DNA from: Cyprinodon diabolis
Taxonomy: Eukaryota > Chordata > Actinopteri > Cyprinodontiformes > Cyprinodontidae
Length of the DNA: 64,000 bases
Assembly: GCA_030533445.1 (NCBI GenBank)
Contig: CM060064.1
Span: 20,233,626-20,297,625 of the forward strand
Reading direction: 5' to 3'
Positions 12,094-23,704 of the stretch are shown piece after piece; position 1 is the first letter of the stretch; every line of letters starts with the position of its first letter. A program made the translations under genes and the position numbers. The notes beneath the pieces were generated by a model, which had not been told where the DNA came from, made no database searches, and saw nothing but the letters and a program-made list of their open reading frames with translations.

Positions 12094-12804
12094 TAGGGGT
12101 GCACTGGAACGGTTCACAAAATCCACGGTTCGGTTCGATTCACGGTTTCTGGTCACGGTTTTCGGTTCGGTTCGATACATGTTGATTGTTACACCGAAAT
12201 CCCATAAAAATTTATGGAATTAATGAAAAAATCCCCCAAAAAATAATGGATTGTTATTATTTTAAATGATCTGCGGGAACCCTGGATCATTTCCGTATGT
12301 TTTGCTGCTTTGAATTTAATCATCTCGCGCATGCTCTCTACCATCTCCAAGGGACTCAGAGGGGAGCGGACGAAGCCACAGTGGAGGCTGTAGGCTTTGC
12401 TTTGAGCAGCCGGTCTGAAGTGCAGCGGGGCGGAGCGGGGGTTTCTGATAGAGTATGTGGGATTTCGGGGTTAGCATGACATGTTGGTCATGTTGCTGTT
12501 AGCGTAAACAAAACGTGTTGCACAATGCTCGCACACTTTTGCACTTTTATCCACAACTTTCTTTCCGCCGTCATCGTAGGTCACTCTAAATGCAAACGGG
12601 TCCCATACAGCAGACCTATAAAGTGCTGCTGGCGCGTCTTCCAACTCCTGTTCTTTCCCACTCCTCATTCCGACACAATTCTCCACAACAACTGATTTTT
12701 TTTCCCTGCTACACTCGGCTAAGCTGCTTCGCTTCTTCTTCTTCTTGTTTACTACTGGTAGTTGGCTTTGGTTCTGACGGTTTTCATAAATCGTCCCATC
12801 CCTA
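12094..12804 (-). mobile_element. hAT-type transposon remnant with 8-bp target duplication
   Basis: 711 bp from TAGGGGTGCACTGG to GTCCCATCCCTA. Short inverted ends TAGGGRTG. Flanks are GTTGAAAG (12086-12093) and GTCGAAAG (12805-12812), an 8-bp duplication with one change. Contains a BED-finger fragment on the minus strand. Confidence 0.75.
12471..12668 (-). pseudogene. hAT/ZBED-type transposase N-terminus, BED zinc-finger fragment
   Basis: Open frame with SAVWDPFAFRVTYDDGGKKV then KVCEHCATRFVYANSNMTNM, matching the start of BED fingers of ZBED-like hAT transposases: the aromatic pair and CxxC are present. It stops where the SNMxxHL histidine segment should be, so the finger is broken and the catalytic domain is absent. 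Confidence 0.6.
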
Positions 12805-13210
12805 GTCGAAAGGGACCATATCCCTCTTTGAAGAAGCACTGAGCTGAAAACCCAGCGCAACCTTGCTGATATTGCCCGTTTATACAATAGATGAGGAGTT
12901 TCTTGGCCCGCCAGATTTAGGGCCTTGGGCATTGACCGAGGCTAGACCAACTCACAGGCAAAAAAAAATTTTGGGTGCTGGCGGGTGGGGCTAGTTTACT
13001 AGGCTAGCGTTTATTGGTAATTATCAAAGACCACTGTCACACATCTGTTTGCTATATATAATGTATGCTGCTAAGCTGATGGGCATCCTTTCAGTGCATC
13101 ACAACAGCTGAACTAATGAACTGAATATTATCAACAACTCTTCCTAATGTACTCCTTTGAACTCTTTTGTTATTGATTATTTCATGTTGTCTTTGCTTAT
13201 TCTTGTAGAT

Positions 13211-13967
13211 CAGGGGTCGGCAACTTGGCTCCAGAGTAACATGCGGCTCATTAATGCCCCCCTTGCAGCTCCCTGGAGCTAATTCAAGAATGTATAAAAA
13301 TGGAAAAAGATGGATTTTTTTGTATGTTTGAATTTGTTGTGCTGGATGTCAAACAAACATAAATTATGTTTTTCAATGCTGTACAAATTTGTATTATAAA
13401 TAAGTGTAAACAATAAATGTCGAATTTCTGCCAATGAAGATTTGTGTCATAGCCTGCAACACATGTTTCAGCGGGGTGCCAGGCAGGTGGCTGTTGTAAA
13501 CAAAGTGGCGGGTGTGTCTTGGGTCATGGATCACAAAGGGAAAAAGGAATATAGCAGATGAGAACAGAGGATTCAAAGAAGAATGAACTGAATCGTTTGC
13601 TTTCATTACCAATGCGGAAGGATTGTCTGCATTTTTTACTTGTTATGGGAAGTTGTCAGACAATAACAAGAGTAATTTGGAAAGGAATTTCCAAAGAAGG
13701 CATGGTAAATTTACAGCTGATCACAAAGTTTGGAGTGAGATAAAAAAAAGAGCAATTGCAGAACTTCTTGATAAATTAAAGGAGTGCAAAGATGGATTTA
13801 AGAAAAGGATTACTTCTCCAAACTCCACTACTGCTGCTAGTTTTGTTGCAAGCATAGAAAACTGTCCATAGATCGAACAGGTAGAACTCTTATGCAAGTA
13901 GGTGAACTATCTTCCATTTTTTTCCCGACAATAAAAATAACAATAAAAAATATGGTTTCTTTATTGT
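13211..13967 (+). mobile_element. hAT-type element, 5' portion
   Basis: Begins CAGGGGTCGGCAACTTGGCT and GCGGCTCATTAATG, a classic hAT terminus. Encodes a transposase N-terminus. The 3' end is not seen; another element begins at 13976. Confidence 0.6.
13526..13871 (+). pseudogene. hAT transposase N-terminal fragment
   Basis: From the ATG at 13526, one frame carries MDHKGKKEYSR; a second carries ENRGFKEE, a stop (TGA where Trp is expected), then TESFAFITNAEGLSAFF, LSDNNKSNLERNFQRRHGKF and a region ending SPNSTTAASFVASIENCP. This matches the N-terminal zinc-finger region of hAT transposases related to the GTF2IRD2/ZMYM6-like group. One frameshift and one nonsense change; the DDE core is missing. 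Confidence 0.6.
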
Positions 13968-13975
13968 GTGTCTAT

Positions 13976-15739
13976 TAGAGACTGACACGGGAGTGGATTT
14001 TCACTCCTGTCCCGTCCCACTCCCACAGAAAAAAATTGTCTCCCGTCCCGATCCCGGGCCAGACTAGAAATCTAAATCCTGTCCCGTCCCACTCCTGGTG
14101 AAATTACTCCCACTCCCATTCAGAATGACTCCCGCTCCCGCACCACTCCCATGCTCTGTTCGAAAACCTAGGACGCGTCCTTAGAAGGCCAGATTCGAAG
14201 TACGATTACGTCATAGTGCGGCGCTGAGGTCTGGTCGGATTCCAAGCCTCCTCGTTATGCGGCCTTAAAATGCGTCCTTCTTTTTGCACGATTTGAAGGA
14301 CGGGTGTTGATGTATCCTCGCTATCCTTGGTTTACCCAGGATTCATTGCGAGACCAAGCAAGCCGTGATCAGAGGAAAGGTTACTTGGCGCCGAACAGCG
14401 GTGAAAATTGGAAGTTCAGTTTAATATAATCCAGTCTGTGAATAGTTCCGTCTGAAATGAATGAAAATAGTTGTTTTAATGGTTATTAAGTCAGATATGT
14501 GACGGTAATGTTTGATTTATCTAAAGGTTTGTATCTATTACTGTGTAAATGAGTTTGGCTGTAATTTAAGGACAGATTCTAATAGATCTGCAGAGAGGGG
14601 ACTATAAATCTGATAGGAGTTTTATCTTTTTATTGCTGTTTTGCACAATATGCTTAACTAAATATTTTGTGTTGTTGAATATTAGAGATTTTGCAGATAT
14701 GTTTTTAATACATACATTGTTTAGATTTACGTATATATTTCTACCCCTTTTATAGAATAGAATAGAAAATCCCTTTACTGTCCCACAATGGGCAAATTTA
14801 CAGCAGCAGAAAGATTATTGAAAATGGTCACACAAATGTGGACCTTAGAAAAATGTATAAGAATAACATAATAGGGAAGAGTTAAAAAAAAAATACAATT
14901 CTGTAAAGTGTTTTAACAATATAAAACTGGAGAATAAATAACCAATATGCAGCTATGGACATTTTTACAGTGATGGATATTTGAAAATAGCAGCAACATC
15001 AGAGATGTGCAGAATGACAGCAGCAGGTTATTTAACTGACTAAGGTTTCTATCATTACATTTGATTTGATCCTGCTCCCGGTGGTTGGAACCTTTATTCC
15101 ACTCTGGATTCTCATCAGTCTTTGTTCACTTTACAATAAAAAAGAAATAAATAAACAAACAGTTTTGGAAACTTCGGTTTTCATTCTTTTCCTGCTTTGT
15201 GTGTCAACTTTCGCGGTTGCTAAGCAACAGACCTTACGGCGATAAAACCCGCTGAAGGGTAGACCTGGTCGAATTCACAGCCAAAACTCTTCCGGTCTCC
15301 TTATTTTCACGGACTTCAAAGGATCCAGTCTAAGTAGACCGCGTCCTTGGAGGATGCAGCCCAGGATTTCGAACAGAGCCCCATTGTTGTTGTTTTTGAG
15401 CGCGGGTGAAAAACTCAGAGCGGAATCACTGTTGGTTTTTGGGTGGTGTAGTTTTTTTGACTCGCATTATAGTGTAGGCTTAAAGGAAAAAAACTACAAA
15501 ATGGCGGCGCCGCGCCAGTACTGGATTTTTTTTCTTTCTATTTTTATTTTATTTTTTGGCATTGATCCTAGTTTTTTTTTTAGTTATTACCGGTTTGCTC
15601 CCGCTCCCGTCTGCTCCCGTTAATGTTTAATCCTGTACCGTCCCAATCACGTGATCGTTACTAATACTGACTCCCATCCCACGGGAATCCCACGGGAATC
15701 CCGTGACCCATGGGATTCCCGAAAAAATGTCAGTCTCTA
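13976..15739. mobile_element. Non-autonomous hAT element with perfect TSD, hosting a nested element
   Basis: Terminal inverted repeats TAGAGACTGACA at both ends, flanked by perfect GTGTCTAT on the left (13968-13975) and right (15740-15747). Subterminal DNA is rich in CTCCCGTCCC-like repeats. Without the nested element at 14153-15379 it would be about 537 bp. No transposase of its own. Confidence 0.8.
14153..15379. mobile_element. Nested DNA element with 13-bp inverted ends
   Basis: Ends GCTCTGTTCGAAAACC and its inverted counterpart GGATTTCGAACAGAGC, with 13 identical terminal bases. Flanked by CCCAT on both sides (14148-14152, 15380-15384). Its interior includes a LINE-tail-like stretch from 14750 (TAGAATAGAATAGAAAATCC). 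Superfamily not assigned. Confidence 0.6.
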
Positions 15740-15747
15740 GTGTCTAT

Positions 15748-18654
15748 AATTTCATCAATGCACCAAAACCTAATACATTAACATTGAAATGGAATTTAAA
15801 CTTAAAGCACCAAATAAGGTACAGCAAAGCAGTCACATGGTGTGACATTTGGTCCAGGATAACCATTTAATCATGAATAAGTTTTGTATATTTAAGCCCC
15901 ATCAGTTCTTTGCAGTGTTTGCATATAATAATACTGTAATTATCTTATAATAATACCGTTGTTAGGAATCATCAGTAATTCTTGGAAGGGCCAAAATGCA
16001 TCCCATGTTTCCAGTCTCCTCATTCTTAGCTTTATGCAGAAACTCAGGCTTTCCATCCAGTGAGCAGACATGAAAGCAAATGATCACTAGTTGTACAATT
16101 ATGGCCCATATCAAATAATGGCAAAGGTGGGTGTTTAGCAAATATGAGTTGATCATGGCTTCTCAGTCTCCACTATCAGTAAAAACATACAAATAAAGAA
16201 AAGATATTAAAGTATATTCGATAGCATTCAGACTTAAATCTAAAAGCCTTAGGCTGATGAATTGAACAGTTACTTTCTGACATAAATCATGAGCCAGTTT
16301 GGTACCAACCACATTCAGGAGCTTATGATTAGACATCAGATGTAAAATTGATATTTTTTGATGAGAAGCTCACACTCAATGATCCTTTATAAACACCACA
16401 TGAGATGATAAGATTTCAGTTGTCCTGAAATTTTTGCAAAATTTTAAGAGAAGATTTTAAAGGGATCCTCCGTAAATCCGCCAAGGAATAATTTCAAAGT
16501 AAGATGAGAAAGGAAGACTTATGTTATGGCCGAGGAAAGTCCTCGGTTTGGATCCCACTGAAATACTGCAAGGAGGTATAAAATGACTGTATCCATGCCA
16601 AAGCAATTTCAGAGTCTGGTGGATATTGGTAAGACAAGTTGATCTATTTTTCTCTTTTTTTACAGAAAGAAACAAGCATTTCTCTGTGGATAAGAATATT
16701 CACATTGAATGTCTTTCATATAAGTTCCACTGTAATCCTTAAAAATGCTCTGATTAAATAAAATAATCGAATTTTCTTAATGTAAATAACAATATAAACT
16801 AAGACATGTCCTCAGTAACTTTGTCAGAGCTAACAACCATCATCATTTTATGTTAATCATTTTAGTCAGAATTAAAAAGGTTGTGTTATCCTGCCTTAAA
16901 CTTAAAATCTGCAATAACATAAGATGGTTTGAGAAAGTATTCTGCTCCAAAACTTTTATAACATTCACACCCAAATGTTCTCTATTTTTGAAACAATTCA
17001 TTACTTTGCCATCCCTAATTGCATGAAAGAAAATAATCAAACTTGGTAAAATCGAAATGTCTTCAAACATTTTCTTAATTCAAACATAATATATTTTCCT
17101 TATATATTCTATTTTCTGCTTCCTTTAGTATTTTTCTGCTCCCTCCAAAAATAGAGTGTGCTTCTGCAGTTTAAAGGCATACCTCTTGAAGTAGAAATTA
17201 TCTACGATCTATTTACAAAAATGATTTTTCCATCAAACCACTAAAGCAATAGTAAATTTCTCCCACATACATGATACATGGCTTGCTATAAGGCTTAAAA
17301 CTAATAAAAAAGTATATTTTATCTAAAAAGAGCAAATAACTCCAATTTAAAAATAAAAACATTCGATAACAACATGGAAAATGTATTCCGACCATAAAGT
17401 AAAATTGGCCTAACACCTTTTCTTTCATCTCATAAATATCCATGAAAGAAACCGTGCAATAAGGAACTTTTCACCAAGATCACCTGTACTTTAAGGATAC
17501 CTATGCAGAAGACCAATCATTTCAGGCTTTGAAGTAGGACACAATTTTGACACAATGAAAACAAACCAACAGCATAGTCTGCCGTATTTCCTCTGTCTTA
17601 CTGTAATTATGAGGGAAAGGCCATCATTGGAGCTCTTACAAAGAGAGAAAGCATAATTTCCTAAGCAGACAAGGATTTCTCCCAGGAAACCCAAGCCCAG
17701 TTATTAGGCTTTATAAGAACACAGGTCTAAATTGATGATGAGTACAAGAATAAAAGAGTATCAGAAACAACAGCGTGCAATATGACAGAGATATAAATAT
17801 TAATCTGTAAAATTGAATATTTAATCTGCCTGTAACAGACAGCTGCAGACAAACACATACAAATAAGATTGTTTTCTCACAGTTTTAAGTTTTTTTTGTA
17901 TTAGTTCAGTTTCTATATACTGTAAGGTACTTTGCTGGAGAATTGGAATCTGAGAAAACTGAGATATAACCAAATGAACCCCATGCAACCCAGTCACACA
18001 TACAAACAACATACAAGTTTATTAACATTTAGTTTTTTACTATTATTAATCTTGAGAAATGCTTTGACCTATTAGCTCTCCTATGACCCAAAGCTACTCC
18101 TAGATTATAACATTTCCGTATAAATATGCAACTTTAAAGACAGAAACATGCTTTGTTTGCTGTATAATCTTTAGATAAAGACCTACACAAGTTCAAAGTG
18201 AAACATTTCAAGTCAAGCACACATGTAATTGTCTACCTGCACTAACCCACTCTCCTCTTGAGCTGTGTGTTAATAACAAGCTGTGGGTTAATATGAGGGC
18301 AGCGGTAAACCAGAGTGAACCGCAGCCTACTGATTAGTCTGACTGGTTACAGTTATTAGTCTGCTTGTCATCTGGTATCTGGTGGGATTTTTCCAGACAA
18401 CTGCCGGCTTAACAGATCTAGAGCATTATGAAAAATAAAGCGATAGAAAATCATTTTTAAGTAAAAATATATGTGGACTTGTAATACCCAAGCAAACCCT
18501 TTTCTTTCTTCAATAAATTTGGTTCATAGTTTTATATCTAAATCCTTGGAAAATAAACATTTCCTTTAAATTGAGAAAGACAAGAGAACATCCCGTTCAA
18601 GTTAAGCAGATGATTGTCATTAGTCAGGATTTTCATTAGTCAGTCACATCACAG
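15748..18654. other. No gene or repeat family recognised
   Basis: AT-rich intergenic DNA. Open frames here are short, with no recognisable domains or splice context. Confidence 0.5.
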
Positions 18655-19260
18655 ACAACCTTACCTGGCCTATGAACACCACCTCAGTGGTCAAAAGGGC
18701 ACAAAAGCGCATGTACTTCCTACTGAGGATGAGGAGAGCCCACCTGCCCCCACCCATCCTCACCACCTTCTATAGAAGCACCATAGAGAGCATTCTGACC
18801 AGCTGTCTCACTGTGTGGTGTGGAAGCTGCAGCGCCGCAGACTGGAGGAAAGTTAGAAGAGTGGTGAGAACAGCAGAGAAGATGATAGGGGCTCTTCTTC
18901 CCTCCATTAAAGACATTTCATCCATGCACTGTAGGTACCAGTGACCCCTCACACCCCCAACATGGACTGTTCTCACAATGGGAAGAGGCTTTGCAGCATT
19001 CAATGGTCCAGCAGATTCCAAAACAGCTTCTTCCTCACCACTATCAGACAGCTGAATGTTGAAAAAACTATAAATCATGTCACAGACTCTGCATCATACT
19101 TACCACATCAATGCATTTTTTTGCACCATGTTTTTTCTCCCACAATGTTTACATGTGATCACTGCTGCACTTTAACAAAATGAAAATGTCATGAGAAACT
19201 TCGCTTTGTATACACTCTGGGCATACAAAAATGACTATAAATGTTGTCTAAGTCTAAAAA
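18655..19260 (+). mobile_element. LINE 3' end (L2/CR1/Rex-like reverse transcriptase C-terminus)
   Basis: Codes NTTSVVKRAQKRMYFLLRMR, LTTFYRSTIESILTSCLTVW and a VVRTAEKMIGALLPSIKDI block (18672-18944), the thumb and tail typical of fish L2/CR1/Rex1-like RTs. The frame then shifts; SRFQNSFFLTTIRQLN continues it. 5'-truncated. Confidence 0.7.
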
Positions 19261-20744
19261 TGTTGTATATGGAAATTCAAAAAAACTAAAACAATTGATA
19301 ACCTTAACTTTTTCAGATGTACAGAAAGAGCAATAATCTTACACTAATTACCTAGAGACCAAAAGAGGACAGATGTTTAAGTTAATCCAGAGGAGAAACT
19401 TTAATATGAGGTAGAGTTTTTTTTTTTTTGTAGAGAATTATATCAGATTTTTTAGAGTGAAATTAAAAATTGAATATTTAATCTGCTCAAACTACTGTTG
19501 AGCTTACAAAACATTTATATGTGCACTCTTTGTTACAATTTATTTATTTATTTATTTTTAGCATGCATCCGTAATCTGGTTCTATCAACAGATTATCTAT
19601 CCTTCATTAAATTGAGAAGTCATTTTCTTAGATTAATTATTAGTTGTTCTCATTTAACATAATCAACAACCTATTGTTGGTTTTTAAAGCTCTGCTTCTG
19701 GTCCACAGGTGTTACTTTGCCCTTGCCCCTTAAAATCTGTCTTTATTTTTTCATAAAACAGTATTTGATATGGGTTTTTTTTCTGAGTTTTACACTTGAT
19801 GATAAAAAATTTTTTTTATTTTTTTATGTGGCTCTAGGCAAAGCAGTTCATCTAACACAAAGAGCATCACACAGAGCACAGTGTGAAGTCTAAAAGGAAA
19901 CAGCCCATCAACCTGAGTCAGCACTAAAAAAAGTCCTCAACTCGACAGCACAAATCCTTTTTTGTCCTGTTCTTTTTCTTGACAATCAAAAAACTTTCTT
20001 ATTTCCTTGGAGAAAGTACACTGAAGACCTCTGTATCATCAAAGTGGCTAGCACACTTATTGGCACTGTGTGTCAAGAAGCTAATTAAACTGGTCCAGAG
20101 AATATCCCTGGTATTACAATATTTTATCTGTCATAATGTAACATATCTCATGATAAAACCTTATTAGAATATATTAAAGGCCTGAAGCCATATCTTTTCA
20201 TTAGGTTACATTGGGTGTGTTTCAAAAGATGACGATTGTTAATCCTCTGAGAAATGTGCTAGTAATAACCTTAAGATATTCTGCATGTGAGAGTAGACAA
20301 AGAGGAAGGAGGACTGATGGTCAAATCATCCACACAAAATAAAGTTGTCCTTTTTTTCTGGAGATCTGTCAGCTAAAGAGGAAATTAAATGCGAGCAAAA
20401 CTGTTTTCGTTGTCTCATAAATTGAGGACCTATCAAACTGGCTTTAATGCACCTAACATTGCAGCTTAATTCTCTTAAGCACCCTCAGGACCTACACTGC
20501 TTTAATTATACAGACAATAACTGACGCTCAACAGCGGAGCATTAATTCAGCATACGATCAGAGGAATCTGACAGATCTTATTTTTATCATGTTGTGAGTT
20601 GTTTTTGGGGTTTTTTTCTGCATTGCAATCACTGTCATGTGAGAGATTTTGTTGTGGTTTAATTACTTGATTCTTGCTTGTGCCACCTATTCTGGGGTTA
20701 CTTTACTTGGAACCAGGGGGCCTTTTTAACCAGAACCATTTATA
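19261..20744. other. No gene recognised
   Basis: Contains a short (TTTA)n run at 19539-19557 and T-runs; otherwise unremarkable. Confidence 0.5.
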
Positions 20745-21870
20745 CAGCCCCTTGAAAAATGATCCATAATCGTTAAACATCTTTGCATTTTGTCCTGTTT
20801 AAACCAAATGAAAAAAAATTCTACATGTTTGTATTTACATTGGGAGTTGATGTCACGCCACTATAGAAAATAGATGATATTCAATAGTCTTTTTATTAAG
20901 AGCATCCAATTGTTAATAGTGTGTTAAGCTACCTTTTTCTGCAGTTAGAGTTGCAGATCTTTTGGGATTTTTCTTCACCAGTTTTGCACATCCTGGCAAT
21001 AAATATTCATTTGTATTCTTCTTTATGTAATGGGTAAAACTCAGTCAAACTGCATGAAAAACTTGCTCAACACAGCTTCTCAGTTAGATTTGGGTTTTAC
21101 TGAGAACCTGATCCATTCTAATACATACATATTCTTTGAACTAATCTATTCCCAAACAGCTCTTGTATGTTTTGTGTTTTTGTCCTACTAGAAGATGAAT
21201 ATGTATTTTTTTTCCTTTGTTTTGTATTAGCTCTATTTAAATCCCAGCTTTCCTGTTCTGCTAAAAATCCCACCATCCCCACAGCATGAAGCTGCTGCCA
21301 TCATGTGTCACAGTAGGGGATGTGTGTTCAGGGTGATATCTAAGTTTTCCTCCAAATAAATCTTTCTAGTGTCTATTTTAATCTTAATCTGTCAGAAATA
21401 CTCATTTCAGGTCCATGGTGGGTTTCGTGTTATAAACATTCTTTGTCATCTCCCATTCTTTGACCTTCTATTATGCATTTGCCTGAGATGTTCGGAGCTT
21501 AGCCCAACTTTAACTGCAACTTTCTTCCTGATCTGTCAGCTATGTTCTATGGTCCTTATGATCATGTTGGTTCCCCAATGTTCTCTGACAAACCCCTGAG
21601 AATAACCATTTGTCATCATGCTGCAGAGTGACACCATGTAAAGAATTTAATTGGAAAAAATAATTTTGCAGGTTGCTGGAAGCCTTTTGGTCATATATTA
21701 TTCCAGGTGTTTCACGGATCATTTGATTAGACTTTTCTTTATATACTTCTGAAAGCAAAATCTAAGTCTTCATTGCATCTGCAACTTTTTTTTTTGTAAA
21801 TAAAGCCAATCTTAATTGATGCAAAATATAACTGGCCTTTAGTCCATCCTGCTTTGGGAACAAACATCTG
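20745..21870 (-). mobile_element. Degenerate Tc1-like transposon
   Basis: Reverse-orientation Tc1 remnants: CATCCCCACAGCATGAAGCT (antisense to the IMLWG catalytic block), then TTCAGGGTGATATCTAAGTT and GTTCTCTGACAAACCCCTGA (antisense to the 5' region). Left end resembles a Tc1 terminus. Many substitutions; no open transposase. Same old family as the remnants at 29.9 and 37.9 kb. Confidence 0.6.
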
Positions 21871-23260
21871 GATTAATACATTTTTTCATACAAGCTCCAT
21901 GCCATACTGTACTGTAGTGTCACTCTACTGTGACACAGCAGTAGTGTGGGTATATGATAACGGATATACACTACATGTTGGGAAAGCTGATTAGAAGACT
22001 CAAAGAGTCAGATTTTTTCACATGGACTCCAAATGTCCACAATGTGATTGGTTTTGATAGAACCTTGCAGGAAAACTCCATTCTGCAATCAAGTGTTCCC
22101 AGAGTCTATTGTTAATGTGCAAGTAGCCAGCAGCCTTCGAGCACCACAGACAGAATAAAGGAGATTAGAGCTATATCTCTTCTCCTGCAGCTCCCTGTTC
22201 CCCTTACTGTGCTCCACACTATCCACTATGCAACTTTTTTTCAGTATGTGCAAAGAATTACATTCCATCAGCAGGACTGAGTGTACTCCATCTAACCAAC
22301 TTCTCACCTGAACTAATGCCAAGAACAGAAAGAAAGATCCAATACTTAAAGCCCAAAGTCCACGTTTATGCAGCCTGTACAACAAAAAGGATATACAGTT
22401 GGAGTGTTGTGTTTTGGGTTTTGTTTTTTCCCCCCAAATAACTGAATATAGTGATAAAAACCATAAGAACAGAATATGAACATTTTGTTGGAAATCAGAA
22501 GGAAAGGAAATGCCAACATAATCCACAGCCAAAGTGTGTTTCAATACAAATATACTAAGCTAAGTGTACTTCCTTAGTGCCTTACTTGCAAAGACAAAGG
22601 ACCTGGTTTGAGGGTAGGTTTTTAGAGTACCCTAGGACTGCTTAAGGGACAGGGTTGTGTCCAGCAGTGGCAAAGATGAGTACAAAGATATAGTTATTTT
22701 ATTCCTGTCAGGATCTGGGGATGTTGTAGTGTTTTCCGTCACTGTTCTGAGCACTGGGTGGCAACTGTATGGTGCTGTGAAGAGGAGGCTAAAATAGTAC
22801 CTCATTGTACCTTTTTCCATCTGGTCATCAGGACAAGAGGAGCTAGCTGCCACTAAAGAGTATCCTGTGCAGTGCTTCTAGCCCTCCGTGTCACCGCCGA
22901 GTTGTTTTGTGTTTCTGAAAGGTTATCTGTTCCATGTTATGCTGTTTTCCTGAGATCTTCTTTAAAGAATCTCCCATTGGATTTCCTTAAACTCCTCGGA
23001 TTTCTTACCCACATACAGCATTAAACTACACCTGGATGTCAGGACTACATGAATGGAAGACCTCGAGGCTCCTATTCTTAAAATGTTCCTGTAGAACGAG
23101 TCCACCTTCTGGTCCCACTGCTCCAATGATCCTTCTCTCATGCAAAGAAAAAACACTCAAAACAATATCCAGGATCTTCATCTCCTGCAATAGTAAGGCT
23201 ACTCAATTCATATTTAATTAAATATGAAAACCTCCAGTTATTTACCACAATCTCCACTTC
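21871..23260. other. No gene recognised
   Basis: A 151-codon minus-strand frame at 22089-22544 has no recognisable domain or splice context. Family of the interval 22600-23220 is unclear; it may hold an old repeat. Confidence 0.4.
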
Positions 23261-23277
23261 ATCAATGAAATCCTTTC

Positions 23278-23700
23278 TCAGAAATCATCATCATTAACAT
23301 AATCATCAATAACATTATCATCATCATCAACAACATTGTCATCATCAACAACCTCATCATCATCAATAACAGCATCAGCATCAAGATCCTCAATCAAAAA
23401 CATCATCATTAGCATCATCATCAACATCATCATAATCATCGGCATTAACATAATTTTCAGCATCAACATAGCAATCTACAACATAAGCATCATCATCATC
23501 ATTAATCAACAACATCATAATTAGCATCAACACCAGCATCAAGATCATCAATCAACATCAGCATCAAGATCATTAATCAACATCATCAACTACATCAACA
23601 CCATCATCATCAATATCATCATCAACATCATCAATCAACATCACTATCACCACCAACATCATTATCATCATTACCGTTATCATCCTTTATCATCAACAAG
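23278..23700. repeat. CAT/ATC-rich imperfect trinucleotide satellite
   Basis: About 420 bp of CAT, CAA and ATC triplets with interruptions. Both strands read as artificial open frames (Asp/Met on one, Ser/Ile on the other). Confidence 0.9.
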
Positions 23701-23704
23701 CAGG

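Noticed and set aside
22089..22544. 151-aa minus-strand open frame
   Set aside because: No domain, no start or splice context, composition like translated AT-rich noncoding DNA.
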